The position numbers and the translations under genes are program-made. The notes below the pieces were generated by a model. The model saw only the letters and a program-made list of their open reading frames with translations, did not search any database and was not told the DNA's origin. 64,000 bases of DNA from Paracoccaceae bacterium (GTDB taxonomy: Bacteria; Pseudomonadota; Alphaproteobacteria; Rhodobacterales; Rhodobacteraceae): positions 682,001 through 746,000 of the forward strand of contig JALHOL010000001.1 in NCBI GenBank assembly GCA_022843025.1. The letters run 5' to 3'. Shown here one piece after another: positions 53,653 to 62,892 of this stretch (position 1 is the first letter of the stretch; every line of letters begins with the position of its first letter).

Positions 53653-53900
53653 GGGGCCTTTGTGGCGGGTTTGGCTTCGATCCGGTAGCTGCCTTCGGGC
53701 AGGTCCAATGCGGCGGCGAGATCGCGCAGTTGCGTGAGCGACAGGGTGATGCGGACGGGTTCTTCGGTCAGCGGGTCAAGCTGTTCCAGCGTCACGCAAT
53801 CCTCGAAGGCGAGGATGGTGATGTCTTCCTGCAGGCCTTCATGCCCCTCGTCGATGAGGGTGATCACGGTGGCGTCGAAATCGTGCTCGATGGTGAACAT
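53649..53900 (-). CDS. Small conserved hypothetical protein
   Basis: An 83-residue acidic protein, MFTIEHDFDATVITLIDEGH then GLQEDITILAFEDCVTLEQL, with a mixed alpha/beta look and a basic Lys-rich tail. I recall similar short proteins in Rhodobacteraceae but no named family. ATG 53900 is the likely start; its 3' end overlaps the DUF167 gene by 4 bases. Confidence 0.7.
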   Translation of the reverse strand: MFTIEHDFDATVITLIDEGHEGLQEDITILAFEDCVTLEQLDPLTEEPVRITLSLTQLRDLAAALDLPEGSYRIEAKPATKAP

Positions 53901-54113
53901 GGCAGGCAGGCTAGCGCGGTGATGTGGGGGCGTGCAATCGCGAAAACCCCGCATGGGCTGGGCGGCGGGCGGATGGGCGCTGAATTGCGCGTGAGGCGGG
54001 GCGGTGGGGGCTGGTTCGTGCCGCGCGCTTTGCTAGATTGCCGGGAACGAGTTTTGCAACGAGATTTGCGGACCCCTTGGTGGGGTGGCGCGGACGGATG
54101 GAACGGGCAGGCA

Positions 54114-54842
54114 ATGCGGGCAATGGTTCTGGCGATGATGGCGGTGGGCGGGCTGGCGGCCTGTGTGCCGACTTATGAGGCGGGGTATCCCGCGCCTGCG
54201 CCCGTGGGCGAGGTGCCCCAGGTGGCCGCGGCACCCTTGCCGCCCCGGCAGGCGGCGGAGAATTTCATCCGTGTGGTCCGGCAGGTGGAGCCGATGACCG
54301 AAGAGATTTGCCGCGCCCGCACGCGGGGGGTGAATTGCGATTTCCGCATCGTGATCGATGATCGGCCCGGAATGGGGCCGAACGCGTTCCAGACGCTGGA
54401 TGAGACGGGGCGGCCGATCCTTGGCTTTACGCTGGCGCTGATTGCGGATGCGCGCAACGCCGACGAGATTGCCTTTGTGCTGGGCCATGAGGCGAGCCAT
54501 CACATTCTGGGCCATATCCCGCAGCAGCAGCAGACTGCGATGGCGGGGGCGATGGTGGCAGGGATACTGGCGCAGGCGACCGGGGCCGGGTCCGAGGCGG
54601 TGCAGGCGGCGCAACAGATGGGCGCTTCTGTCGGCGCGCGGCGCTATTCGCGCGATTTCGAGCTGGAGGCCGATGCGCTGGGCACGGAGATCGCCTTTTA
54701 CGCGGGATATGACCCCGTGCTGGGGGCGGGGTTCTTTGACCGGCTGCCCGATCCGGGGGATCAGTTCCTGGGCAGTCACCCGCCCAATTCCCAGCGCAAG
54801 GCGCAGGTGCGGGCGGTGGTGGCGCGGCTGGGCGGGTATTGA
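54114..54842 (+). CDS. M48-family metalloprotease lipoprotein
   Basis: A 242-residue lipoprotein: the signal peptide ends in GLAAC (lipobox, Cys about 19). The protease domain has the zinc motif HEASHHILGH (about 125-134) and the downstream third ligand in ELEADALG (Glu, about 184). The fold matches periplasmic M48 peptidases such as those involved in outer-membrane protein quality control. ATG 54114 is chosen; upstream in-frame sequence lies in the non-coding gap. Confidence 0.9.
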   Translation: MRAMVLAMMAVGGLAACVPTYEAGYPAPAPVGEVPQVAAAPLPPRQAAENFIRVVRQVEPMTEEICRARTRGVNCDFRIVIDDRPGMGPNAFQTLDETGRPILGFTLALIADARNADEIAFVLGHEASHHILGHIPQQQQTAMAGAMVAGILAQATGAGSEAVQAAQQMGASVGARRYSRDFELEADALGTEIAFYAGYDPVLGAGFFDRLPDPGDQFLGSHPPNSQRKAQVRAVVARLGGY

Positions 54843-54945
54843 GCGCCGCCGCTTCGGTTTGATCTGCGTCAAGGCAGGGCGGGCTGCGCGCGGGCAGGGT
54901 TGTCGTCACGGGGCCGGGTTTGCGGCCCTGCAAGGAGGCGACGGG

Positions 54946-55200
54946 ATGATCGGATATGCAGAGGCACCCAAGGCTTGGGGACTGACGCGCGGGATGGGCC
55001 GGGTGCTGGGCGTCAGCCTGACCGGCGCAGTGGTCGAGGGCTGGTTGCATCGTGGGGAACTGGCGGCGCTGGTGGATCGCTGTCAGGCCTGCGGGCAGGA
55101 CGCGGATTGCACCGGCTGGCTGGCCAGCCATGTGACGGCGGAAACGCTGCCGGATTTCTGCGCGAACAAGGACGGGATCGAGGCGCTGGTTCCGCGCTGA
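54946..55200 (+). CDS. DUF6455 family protein
   Basis: An 84-residue protein. Four cysteines (RCQACGQDADCTGWL and LPDFCANKDGIEAL) and the C-terminal Asn/Asp motif fit the small DUF6455 family of Rhodobacteraceae, of unknown function. AAGGAGG sits just upstream of ATG 54946. Confidence 0.8.
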   Translation: MIGYAEAPKAWGLTRGMGRVLGVSLTGAVVEGWLHRGELAALVDRCQACGQDADCTGWLASHVTAETLPDFCANKDGIEALVPR

Positions 55201-55282
55201 TCTGACGTTATCCGCGCCAGTCATGCGGGCCAGTCCTCTGGGGGGCTTGAGGCGCGGAGGTCTGCGTGACAGGGTCGCGCGG

Positions 55283-55645
55283 ATGGAAAAGCTTGGGGAA
55301 ATCCTGCGCGACCGCGGGTCGCGCTATGCCGTTTCGGGCGGGCCGGTTGTGGGCCGTGCCGGGGTGGAGGCCTTGCTGGCCGATCTGAAGCGCGACAAGA
55401 AATATGCCAAGGCCACCCATAATTCCTGGGCCTGCATTCTGAGCGAAGGCGGGCCGCAGAAGGGCGATGATGGCGAGGCGGGGGCAGGAGCGGTGATCCT
55501 GCGGATGCTGGAGCGCGCGGGGCTGGTTGATCATGTGATCGTGGTGACGCGCTGGTATGGCGGGGTGCATCTGGGTGGTGACAGGTTTGCGCATGTGGTG
55601 ACCTGTGTGCGGGCCTATCTCGACGCGCTGGAGCGGGCAGGATAA
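55283..55645 (+). CDS. IMPACT/YigZ N-terminal (UPF0029) domain protein
   Basis: A 120-residue protein containing only the UPF0029 domain: RGSRYAVSGGPV, KATHNSWA (about 47-54), DDGEAGAG (about 65-72) and VVTRWYGGVHLGGDRFAHVV (about 91-110). Full-length YigZ has a second domain that is absent, which is common in this group. Homologues are linked to translation control. The start at ATG 55283 fits the domain; ATG 55223 would add 20 basic residues. Confidence 0.85.
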   Translation: MEKLGEILRDRGSRYAVSGGPVVGRAGVEALLADLKRDKKYAKATHNSWACILSEGGPQKGDDGEAGAGAVILRMLERAGLVDHVIVVTRWYGGVHLGGDRFAHVVTCVRAYLDALERAG

Positions 55646-55678
55646 GGCTGACCTTGCGGCAGGCAGGGAGAGGGCGCG

Positions 55679-56041
55679 ATGATCGGCTGGCTGAAGGCAG
55701 AGATACGCCGGATCGGCAATACGACGATCTGGTCCTGGCAGGGCTGGGTCTCGGCCTGGGCGCGGGAGAAATCGCTGCGGCAATGGACGCTGGTCAACCT
55801 GATTTCGGCCACGCTGGCGCTGACGCTGGACCTGACGCCGGGGGAACGGGCGCTGATCCTGGCGCTGGGCTTGCTGCTGCTGGCCGCCGAACTGGCGAAT
55901 ACGGCTATCGAAGAGGTGGTCGATTACATCTCTGAAGAGATCGATCCGCGGGCGAAGCGGGCCAAGGATGCCGGATCGGCCATGGTGGCGGTGACGGCTC
56001 TGGCGGGCGGGCTGGCCTGGGTGGTGATCCTGATCGGATGA
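55679..56041 (+). CDS. dgkA: Diacylglycerol kinase
   Basis: Small integral-membrane kinase recycling diacylglycerol to phosphatidic acid. It has 120 residues with three TM helices (about 38-52, 57-75, 97-118). The catalytic signature AELANTAIEEVVD (about 69-81) and AKDAGSAMVAV (about 95-105) are intact. Confidence 0.95.
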   Translation: MIGWLKAEIRRIGNTTIWSWQGWVSAWAREKSLRQWTLVNLISATLALTLDLTPGERALILALGLLLLAAELANTAIEEVVDYISEEIDPRAKRAKDAGSAMVAVTALAGGLAWVVILIG

Positions 56042-56134
56042 GGGGGCGTTCTCGGACGCAGAGAACGCGGCGGAAAATGACGCATTTTCCGGGGCACGCC
56101 GTTCCGGGCCGCCGCGCGGTGTGGCACAGGCGGA

Positions 56135-56160
56135 TTTGGGTATTTGTGGCCAAGATGAAG
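56135..56160 (-). repeat. Intergenic repeat, module B
   Basis: TTTGGGTATTTGTGGCCAAG (56135-56154) followed by ATGAAG, just before the stop of the DCC-family gene. Confidence 0.65.
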
Positions 56161-56162
56161 GA

Positions 56163-56528
56163 TCAGGGCCGCTTTGCCTGACGCCGCAGATGGGCGCGGT
56201 AGAGAAGGGGCGCGGCGATCCGGTCGTAGAGCAGGGTCAGCGCCGGGTTGATGACGGGCAACCCGGTGAGCCTGGCGAGCCAGCGCCAGCGCGGCAGGCC
56301 CGCCCAGATGGCGCGAAAGGCCGCAAGGCCGGAGAGCAGTTCGCCTTCTTTCAGCACATGCAGGCGGCGGGCGGCCTGATCCGGAGTCAGGCCGTAACGG
56401 GATGCATCCTCCAGCCGGTCAAAGCGGAGGGGGGCACCGTCGCGGGCGGCGGTGGCGCGATAATGATCAATCTCGAACCGGCAGACCGGGCAGGTGTCAT
56501 TGTAGAGGATGCGGGTTTCGTCGCTCAT
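56163..56528 (-). CDS. DCC-family thiol-disulfide oxidoreductase-like protein (DUF393)
   Basis: A 121-residue protein with the family hallmark CPVC near the N-terminus (ILYNDTCPVCRFEIDHYR) and the later segment GLAAFRAIWAGLPRWRWLA. The C-x2-C pair suggests thiol redox or metal chemistry. ATG 56528 is used; the longer frame to 56885 overlaps the CDSH-type gene region and is not coding. Confidence 0.85.
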   Translation of the reverse strand: MSDETRILYNDTCPVCRFEIDHYRATAARDGAPLRFDRLEDASRYGLTPDQAARRLHVLKEGELLSGLAAFRAIWAGLPRWRWLARLTGLPVINPALTLLYDRIAAPLLYRAHLRRQAKRP

Positions 56529-56581
56529 GCCCTGCAAGCTAGGTGCGGGGCGGGTGGGGCCAAGGGGGCCGTGACGATGTG

Positions 56582-56824
56582 TCAGAGCCGTGAATGGCTG
56601 CCATCGCAGAAGGGGGCCTTGGCGCTGGCCTTGCAGCCGCAGAAGAACAGCTTCTTGCCCTCTTCCGCCGTGACCTTGACCGGGGAGAAGCTGGTGCCCT
56701 TGTGGCTGCCGTCGCAGAAGGGCTGGTTCTTCGACTCGCCGCAGGCGCACCAGAAATAGGTTTTTCCCGCCTCGGCCTCGACCGGGTAGGGGGCTTTCTG
56801 GGCGATCTTGGGGATGTCGGACAT
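56582..56824 (-). CDS. CDGSH iron-sulfur protein with two motifs
   Basis: An 80-residue protein with two consecutive C-x-C...C-D-G-S-H motifs: CACGESKNQPFCDGSH (about 26-41) and CGCKASAKAPFCDGSH (about 62-77), each able to hold a [2Fe-2S] cluster with three Cys and one His. The duplicated-motif form resembles mitochondrial MiNT-type proteins. No membrane segment is present. Its role in redox or iron handling is inferred. Confidence 0.93.
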   Translation of the reverse strand: MSDIPKIAQKAPYPVEAEAGKTYFWCACGESKNQPFCDGSHKGTSFSPVKVTAEEGKKLFFCGCKASAKAPFCDGSHSRL

Positions 56825-56881
56825 TCGGCTGGCTCCTGATTGGCTTGCGCGTCGCAGGATGTGCGGCGGGCGGCCGTTCGG

Positions 56882-58264
56882 TCAAGCCGTCAGGCGACCC
56901 CAGAGATCGTATTCGCCCGCATCTTCGACCTGAACCGTCACGATATCGCCGGGGGAGAGGGTGGCGAAATCCTCATCGATGAACAGGTTGCCGTCGATTT
57001 CCGGTGCATCGGCCTGCGTGCGGCAGGTGGCACCTTCGTCATCGACCTCATCCACGATGACCTGCAGCACTTTTCCAACCTTGGCGGCCAGTTTCGCCTC
57101 GGATATCGCCTGCGCTTTTGCCATGAAGCGATCCCAGCGGTCCTGCTTCACCTCTTCTGGCACATGATCGGGAAGCGCGTTGGAGCGTGCGCCGGGGACG
57201 TTTTCGTATTTGAAGCAGCCGACGCGGTCGAGCTGCGCCTCATCCATCCAGTCGAGCAGGGTCTGGAATTCGGCCTCGGTCTCGCCGGGGTAGCCCACGA
57301 TGAAGGTGGAGCGGAGCGTGATGTCGGGGCAGGTGGCGCGCCATGCGGCGATTTCGTCCAGCGTGCGTGCGGCGGCGGCGGGGCGGGCCATGCGGCGCAG
57401 AACATCCGGGTGGGCGTGCTGAAACGGGATGTCGAGATAGGGCAGGATCAGCCCTTCGGCCATGAGCGGGATCAGGTCGCGCACATGGGGGTAGGGGTAG
57501 ACGTAATGCAGGCGCACCCAGGCGCCAAGCTGGCCCATTTCACGCGCCAAATCGGTGATATGGGCGCGGACGGAGCGGTCTTTCCACGGGCTGTCGTCAT
57601 GCTTGCGGTCCACGCCATAGGCAGAGGTGTCCTGCGAGATGACGAGGAGTTCCTTCACCCCCGCCTCGACGAGCTTTTCCGCCTCGCGCAGGATGGCGTG
57701 GGCGGGGCGGCTGACGAGTTTGCCGCGCATGTCGGGGATGATGCAGAACTTGCACTTGTGGTTACAGCCTTCGGAGATTTTCAGATAGCTGTAGTGGCGC
57801 GGGGTCAGGCTGACGCCGGTGGCGGGCAGCAGGTCGATGAAGGGATCGGGCTGCGGCGGCACGGCAAGGTGGACGGCGTCCAGCACCTGTTCGTATTGAT
57901 GTGGTCCGGTGACGGCGAGAACCTTGGGATGCGCGCCGGTGATGTAATCGGGTTCCGCGCCAAGGCAGCCGGTGACGATGACGCGGCCGTTTTCCTTGAG
58001 CGCCTCGCCGATGGCATCGAGGCTTTCGGCGCGGGCAGAGTCCAGAAACCCGCAGGTGTTGACGATGACGGCATCGGCGCCGGTGTAATCGGGGCTGATG
58101 GCATATCCTTCGGCCCGCAGGCGGGTGAGGATGCGTTCGCTGTCTACCAGCGCCTTGGGGCAGCCGAGCGAGACCATGCCGATGGTGGGCTGGCCCGCAC
58201 GGCGTTCGTCAGGAACGCTGGCACGGGCAAGGTCGGGGCGCAGGTTGGGCGGGTTCTGGGTCAT
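56882..58264 (-). CDS. rimO: Ribosomal protein uS12 methylthiotransferase RimO
   Basis: Radical-SAM enzyme adding a methylthio group to an aspartate of ribosomal protein S12. It has 460 residues. The N-terminal UPF0004 domain contains three Cys ([29 protein letters not shown]). The radical-SAM motif C-N-H-K-C-K-F-C (about 168) binds the catalytic cluster, and the C-terminal TRAM domain ([20 protein letters not shown] to the end) is present. ATG 58264 is chosen. The 443-base gap after its start is filled by the large palindrome. Confidence 0.96.
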   Translation of the reverse strand: MTQNPPNLRPDLARASVPDERRAGQPTIGMVSLGCPKALVDSERILTRLRAEGYAISPDYTGADAVIVNTCGFLDSARAESLDAIGEALKENGRVIVTGCLGAEPDYITGAHPKVLAVTGPHQYEQVLDAVHLAVPPQPDPFIDLLPATGVSLTPRHYSYLKISEGCNHKCKFCIIPDMRGKLVSRPAHAILREAEKLVEAGVKELLVISQDTSAYGVDRKHDDSPWKDRSVRAHITDLAREMGQLGAWVRLHYVYPYPHVRDLIPLMAEGLILPYLDIPFQHAHPDVLRRMARPAAAARTLDEIAAWRATCPDITLRSTFIVGYPGETEAEFQTLLDWMDEAQLDRVGCFKYENVPGARSNALPDHVPEEVKQDRWDRFMAKAQAISEAKLAAKVGKVLQVIVDEVDDEGATCRTQADAPEIDGNLFIDEDFATLSPGDIVTVQVEDAGEYDLWGRLTA

Positions 58265-58302
58265 GTGCGCGCCATACCCCAAACGCGGCGCGGCGGGAAG
58301 GG

Positions 58303-58624
58303 CGGTGATCCAATCGCGCGGCTGCGCCGCATTGCTTTTGTCTCGCCTCCCGCGCCTGCGCGCGTCCGGCTCGGACGCAGGGGGCTTTCACCCCCCTCTT
58401 GGCCCGCTGCGCGGTCCAATTCACCCCCTGAGGGTATTTTTCCCAAGATGAAGGAGTGCTGGGTTTCATCTTGGCCCAAATACCCTCGGCGGGTCAGCCA
58501 GCGGTGCGCCAACGGTTCGAACATCAATGGAGGAAGGGGGCGCAGCCCCCGCCTCTGAGCCGGAGCGCGCAGGCGCGGAGGCGAGGCAAAAGAAATGCGG
58601 CGCAGCCGCGCAATTGGATCACCG
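58303..58624. repeat. 322-bp near-palindromic composite intergenic element (A-B-B'-A')
   Basis: Left arm: CGGTGATCCAATCGCGCGGC then TGCGCCGCATTGCTTTTGTC and TCGCC (58303-58347), with CACCCC and GGGTATTTTTCCCAAGATGA (58432-58451) at the inner end. Right arm: TTTCATCTTGGCCCAAATAC (58464-58483), then the reverse complement of the left outer module (about 58545-58624, ending GCGCAATTGGATCACCG). The outer ~75 bases of the two arms match closely. The element fills the divergent gap between rimO and the dehydrogenase; no gene is seen inside. Confidence 0.8.
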
Positions 58625-58707
58625 CTCGCCGCTTGCCCTGCGGGTGGGGGCGGCATAGCGTCCGGGGCGAGATTTGGGGCCAGATTTGGGGCCAGAGGAG
58701 ACCTGCC

Positions 58708-59736
58708 ATGACCGATACCCGCCCGCTGATCCTGTCCTGCCCCTTGCCGCGCAGTTTGCCGTTGATCTTCAGGCCGGACGGGTTGGCGGAATTGCGGGCG
58801 CGGTACCGGATTGTCGAGACGACGGATGAAGCCTTGCCCGCGCTGGCGGAGGATGTGCTGGCAGAGGCGCGCTATATCATCGGGCAGCCGCCGATGGATG
58901 GGGCGCTGCTGGCGCGGCTATCGTCGCTGCGCTGCATTTTCAATGTGGAATCCAATCTTCTCAACAACATGCCCTATGATGAGGTGTTCCGTCGCGGCAT
59001 TCATGTGGTGACCACAGGGGCGGTCTTTGCCCAGCCGGTGGCCGAAATCGGGCTGGGGTTTGCGCTTTCGCTCTTGCGCAACATCCACGGGGCGGATGCG
59101 GATTTCCGGGCGGGGCAGGAGTTGTGGGGGGGTGACGGCAATGGCAATGCGCGGCTGCTGACCTGGGCAGAGGTGGGGATCATCGGGTTCGGCGATCTGG
59201 GCCGGGCCTGCGCGCGGGTGCTTACGGGGTTTGCGCCGCGCTTACGGGTGTTCGATCCCTGGCTGCCCGTGTCGCGCATCCGCGAGGCTGGGGCGGAGCC
59301 TGCGACGCTGGAGGCGGTGCTTGCCGGGTCGGATGTGGTGTTCTGCACGGCAGCCGTCACGTCGGAGAACCGGGCCTTTCTGGGGGCGGAGGCTTTTGCG
59401 ACCATGCGGCGGGGGGCAATCTTTCTGCTGCTGTCGCGTGCCGATGTGGTGGATTTTCCGGCGCTGATGGGTGCGGTGCAGGGAGGCCATATCCTTGCTG
59501 CGTCCGACGTGTTCCCGGAGGAGCCTTTGGCCGTGGATCATCCGGTGCGGGCGATTCCCGGTTTCCTGCTTTCGGCGCATCGGGCGGGGGCGTTGGACAT
59601 CGCGTTCAAGCGGATGGGCGAGATGGTGCTGGAAGATCTGGCCCTGCTGGACCGGGGTTTGCCACCCATGGTCTGCAAGCGGGCCGAGCGGGAAACGGTG
59701 GCGCGGTTCCGGTCCAAACCCGTGGTGGTGAACTGA
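58708..59736 (+). CDS. D-isomer-specific 2-hydroxyacid dehydrogenase-like protein
   Basis: A 342-residue NAD(P)-dependent oxidoreductase. The substrate domain starts after MTDTRPLILSCPLP; the Rossmann loop is VGIIGFGDLGRACARVL (about 153-169). Catalytic residues expected in this family are present in part: FLLLSRADVVD replaces the usual I-N-x-x-R-G-x-x-V-D, so the catalytic Arg region is altered, while the His is in LSAHRAGAL (about 290). GAGGAG precedes ATG 58708. It may have unusual substrate preference. Confidence 0.85.
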   Translation: MTDTRPLILSCPLPRSLPLIFRPDGLAELRARYRIVETTDEALPALAEDVLAEARYIIGQPPMDGALLARLSSLRCIFNVESNLLNNMPYDEVFRRGIHVVTTGAVFAQPVAEIGLGFALSLLRNIHGADADFRAGQELWGGDGNGNARLLTWAEVGIIGFGDLGRACARVLTGFAPRLRVFDPWLPVSRIREAGAEPATLEAVLAGSDVVFCTAAVTSENRAFLGAEAFATMRRGAIFLLLSRADVVDFPALMGAVQGGHILAASDVFPEEPLAVDHPVRAIPGFLLSAHRAGALDIAFKRMGEMVLEDLALLDRGLPPMVCKRAERETVARFRSKPVVVN

Positions 59737-59817
59737 TCCGCCGATGCGTCGGGCGGCGCTTGCGGCGCGGGCAGGGGCAGGCGTAACCTGCGGTTGATGC
59801 TGGGTTTGGGGGGTGGA

Positions 59818-61776
59818 ATGCGCTGGGTTTTCCGGGTTCTTGGGGTGCTGGCGGTGCTGGTGGTCATTGGTGCTGCGGCGCTGGTTCTGATCCCGTCGGA
59901 TCGGGTGGCGGCGCTGGCGGTGGCGCAGTTTGAAAAGGTCACCGGGCGGCAATTGACGATTGAGGGCGGCGTGACGCCCACGCTCTGGCCCGTGTTGGGG
60001 GTGGAGATGGGGCGGATCGAGATATCGAACGCCGACTGGTCAGAGGAAGGGCCGATGCTGGTGGCCGATGCGCTGGCGATCCGGATCGATTCCAATGCGC
60101 TGTTCGGGGGCGAGGTGCGGATCACCGGGCTGGAATTGACGCGGCCAGAGATATTGATCGAAAGCGGCGAAGAGGGCGCGGGGAACTGGGTTTTTGGCGG
60201 CGCCCAGGGGGGCACGGCGACGGCGGATATGGCGACGGCGGATACGCCCTTTACGCTGGACCTTGGGGTCATTCGCGACGGTAGCATCGGCTATGTCGAT
60301 CATGCGACAGGGCGGCGGATGCAGTTGACCGGCGTCGATCTGGAGGCGCGGCTGGCCGATTATGATGGCCCGCTTGAGGTGACGATGACCGGCACTTCGG
60401 CGGGGGAGGCGGTGGCGCTGGAGATGACTTTGGCGGCGTTCCGCACGGCCTATGAGGGGGGCGTGTCGCCCGTCACGCTGGCGCTGGAGGCCGGGGCGGC
60501 GCGGATCGGGTTTGAAGGGCGGGCCGGGTTTCAGCCGGTGATGGCCGAGGGGCGGCTGGAGGCGGATCTTGCCGATCTGCGCGCGCTGTCGGCGCTGGTT
60601 GGCATGGACGCACCGGCACTGCCGCAGGGGTTCGGGCGGGACAGCGTGACGGTGGCGGGGGATGTGACGCTGACGCCGGAGGGATCGGCGCATCTGCGCG
60701 GCGGGACCATCGCGCTGGACGGCACGGCGATCACCGGCGATCTGGACCTGACGCAGGGCGAGGCGCGGCCCAAGCTGGTGGCGCGGCTGGTGGTGGGCGA
60801 TCTGGCTGTGGCCGAGAATGTGGCCGGTGGCAGCAGCGCGGGCGAGGGTGGCGGCGATGTGGCCACCGCGGGCTGGTCGGACCGGCCCATTGATGTGAGC
60901 GGGCTGTCGGCGCTGGATGCCGAGCTTGGCCTGCGTGCGGCGTCGCTGGACCTTGGGGCGGTGAACCTGGGGCCGGTGGCGGCCTCGGTCACGCTGGACA
61001 ATGCGCGCGCGGTGATCCGGCTGGATGAGGTGGGTGCCTATGGCGGCACGGTGGGCGGGCAGTTCGTGGTGAACGGGCGGCAGGGCCTGTCGGTGGGCGG
61101 GGATATGGCCTTCCGCGATATCAGCCTGCAACCGATGCTGACGGACCTGACGGGGTTCGAGCGGCTGGTGGGAACGGGGGATCTGTCGGTCGATTTCCTT
61201 GGGTCGGGCAATTCGGTGGCGGCGATCATGAACAGCCTGTCCGGGTCGGGCGTGCTGAACCTTGGGTCGGGGGAGATTCTGGGGCTGGACATCGCGGGGA
61301 TGATCACGCGGCTGGACACGGGCTATGTGGGTGAGGGGCAGAAGACGATCTTTGACAGCCTGTCGGCGAGTTTCGACATGGATCAGGGCGATCTGTTCAA
61401 CAGCGATCTGATTCTGGCGGGGCCGGTGATCAGCGCTGAAGGATCGGGTCGGATCGGGCTGGGCGCGCGCGATCTGGAATATCGCATCCGGCCCACGGCT
61501 TTGCGCGGTTCGGACGGGACCGGGGGCATTTCGGTGCCGCTGTGGATCACCGGGTCATGGGCCGCGCCGAGCTATGCGCTGGATCTGGAGGCGCTGGCGG
61601 AGGAGAATTTCAAAGAAGAGGCCAAGGCCCTTGAGGATGATCTGAAGGCCAAGGCCGCCGAGGAGCTGGGGCAGGTGGAGGGCGAGTCGCTGGAGGATGC
61701 CGCGCGCCGCAAGCTGGAGGAAGAGTTGGGCGAGGGCGTGGGCGGATTGCTGGAAGGGCTGTTGGGCGGGAATTAA
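59818..61776 (+). CDS. AsmA-family protein
   Basis: A 652-residue envelope protein: one N-terminal TM anchor (WVFRVLGVLAVLVVIGAAAL), then a long beta-rich periplasmic domain. The AsmA signature region includes VTGRQLTIEGGVTPTLWPVL (about 44-63) and the C-terminal AsmA_2 segment (LNLGSGEILGLDIAGMITRL). The C-terminal 60 residues are charged and helical (KEEAKALEDDLKAKAAEELG). Homologues participate in lipid transport between membranes. Start alternatives are ATG 59797 and TTG 59794. Confidence 0.9.
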   Translation: MRWVFRVLGVLAVLVVIGAAALVLIPSDRVAALAVAQFEKVTGRQLTIEGGVTPTLWPVLGVEMGRIEISNADWSEEGPMLVADALAIRIDSNALFGGEVRITGLELTRPEILIESGEEGAGNWVFGGAQGGTATADMATADTPFTLDLGVIRDGSIGYVDHATGRRMQLTGVDLEARLADYDGPLEVTMTGTSAGEAVALEMTLAAFRTAYEGGVSPVTLALEAGAARIGFEGRAGFQPVMAEGRLEADLADLRALSALVGMDAPALPQGFGRDSVTVAGDVTLTPEGSAHLRGGTIALDGTAITGDLDLTQGEARPKLVARLVVGDLAVAENVAGGSSAGEGGGDVATAGWSDRPIDVSGLSALDAELGLRAASLDLGAVNLGPVAASVTLDNARAVIRLDEVGAYGGTVGGQFVVNGRQGLSVGGDMAFRDISLQPMLTDLTGFERLVGTGDLSVDFLGSGNSVAAIMNSLSGSGVLNLGSGEILGLDIAGMITRLDTGYVGEGQKTIFDSLSASFDMDQGDLFNSDLILAGPVISAEGSGRIGLGARDLEYRIRPTALRGSDGTGGISVPLWITGSWAAPSYALDLEALAEENFKEEAKALEDDLKAKAAEELGQVEGESLEDAARRKLEEELGEGVGGLLEGLLGGN

Positions 61777-61784
61777 ACGGAGTG

Positions 61785-61806
61785 CGATTTTTCATGCGAA
61801 AAATCG
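61785..61806. repeat. Palindrome CGATTTTTC-ATGC-GAAAAATCG
   Basis: Nine-base perfect arms (61785-61793 and 61798-61806), just after the AsmA-family stop. A similar GATTTTTC hairpin is at 25110-25128. It may act as a terminator or as part of a repeat family. Together with 61807-61904 it holds no other recognised feature. Confidence 0.55.
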
Positions 61807-61904
61807 GGTGATCCTTCGGGGAAGGATCAGGCCTGCGGGGCGGGCTTGTCCGTTCGTGCGACGCAGTGCAGTCTTTGCGCGATGCGTGGGAAGGGGGGAA
61901 AGCC

Positions 61905-62882
61905 ATGGGCAAGGATGTGGGTGAGGCGCTGACGGATGCGGCCTTTACGCGGACGCGGTTGAAAGGGTCGATGGTGGAGGCGTCATGGTCCGGGGCGCTG
62001 AGCTTTTTCCGGCGAAAATATACCAAAGACCTGACCGGGGTGGATGTGGCGATCACGGGCATCCCGTTTGACACATCGGTGAGCAACCGCCCCGGCGCGC
62101 GGCTGGGGCCGGAGGCGATACGGCGGGCATCCGCCCCGCATGCCTGGGGGCCGATCTGGCCGTGGCGGTTTGATCCATTCGATACGCTGGCCTGCATCGA
62201 CTATGGCGATTGCGGGTTCGACTGGGGCGAGCCGATGGAGACGCCCGCCGCGATCGAGGCGCATGTGGCGGGGATATTGGCGGCGGGGGCGGCGACGCTG
62301 AATCTGGGCGGGGATCATTTCACCACCTATCCGACGCTGAAGGCCTATGCCGCGAAGTATGGGCCGATGGGGATGGTGCAGTTCGACGCGCATCGCGATG
62401 TGGAACAGGATGCGGGCGGGCGCATCGACCATGGGTCGATGTTCTATTACGCGGTGCGGGATGGCATTCTTGATCCGAAACGCGTGGTGCAGGTGGGGAT
62501 ACGGACCTGTTTCCACGGCGAGCAGACGCATGGGATGACCATTCTGCATGCCGATCAGGTGCATGCCATGCCCGCCGAGGAGGTGGCGGCGGTGATCCGG
62601 CGGGTGCTGGGAGACGGGCCGTCTTACCTGACCTTTGACATTGATTGCCTGGACCCGTCCACCGCGCCGGGGACGGGGACGCCGGTTCCCGGCGGGCTGA
62701 CCTCGCATCAGGCGCTGTCGATCCTGCGGGCGATGAAGGGGTTGGATTTCAAGGGGATGGATGTGGTCGAGGTATCGCCCCCTTTTGACCATGCCGAGAT
62801 GACTTCAACCGCCGCCGCGATCATCGCGGTGGAGATGCTGTGCCTGAAGGCCTGGGCGCGGGGGGCGCGAGGGGCGGAGTGA
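61905..62882 (+). CDS. Agmatinase-family ureohydrolase
   Basis: A 325-residue binuclear manganese enzyme of the arginase/agmatinase fold. Metal ligands are visible in GGDHFTTYP (His, about 139-147), FDAHRDVE (Asp, His, Asp, about 163-170) and FDIDCLDPSTAPGTGTP (two Asp, about 245-261). DAHRDVE instead of the more usual DAHSDT hints at a specialised branch, which could act on guanidino acids rather than agmatine. AAGGGGGGAAAG precedes ATG 61905. A RidA-like gene follows. Confidence 0.88.
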   Translation: MGKDVGEALTDAAFTRTRLKGSMVEASWSGALSFFRRKYTKDLTGVDVAITGIPFDTSVSNRPGARLGPEAIRRASAPHAWGPIWPWRFDPFDTLACIDYGDCGFDWGEPMETPAAIEAHVAGILAAGAATLNLGGDHFTTYPTLKAYAAKYGPMGMVQFDAHRDVEQDAGGRIDHGSMFYYAVRDGILDPKRVVQVGIRTCFHGEQTHGMTILHADQVHAMPAEEVAAVIRRVLGDGPSYLTFDIDCLDPSTAPGTGTPVPGGLTSHQALSILRAMKGLDFKGMDVVEVSPPFDHAEMTSTAAAIIAVEMLCLKAWARGARGAE

Positions 62883-62892
62883 GGGGCAAGGT

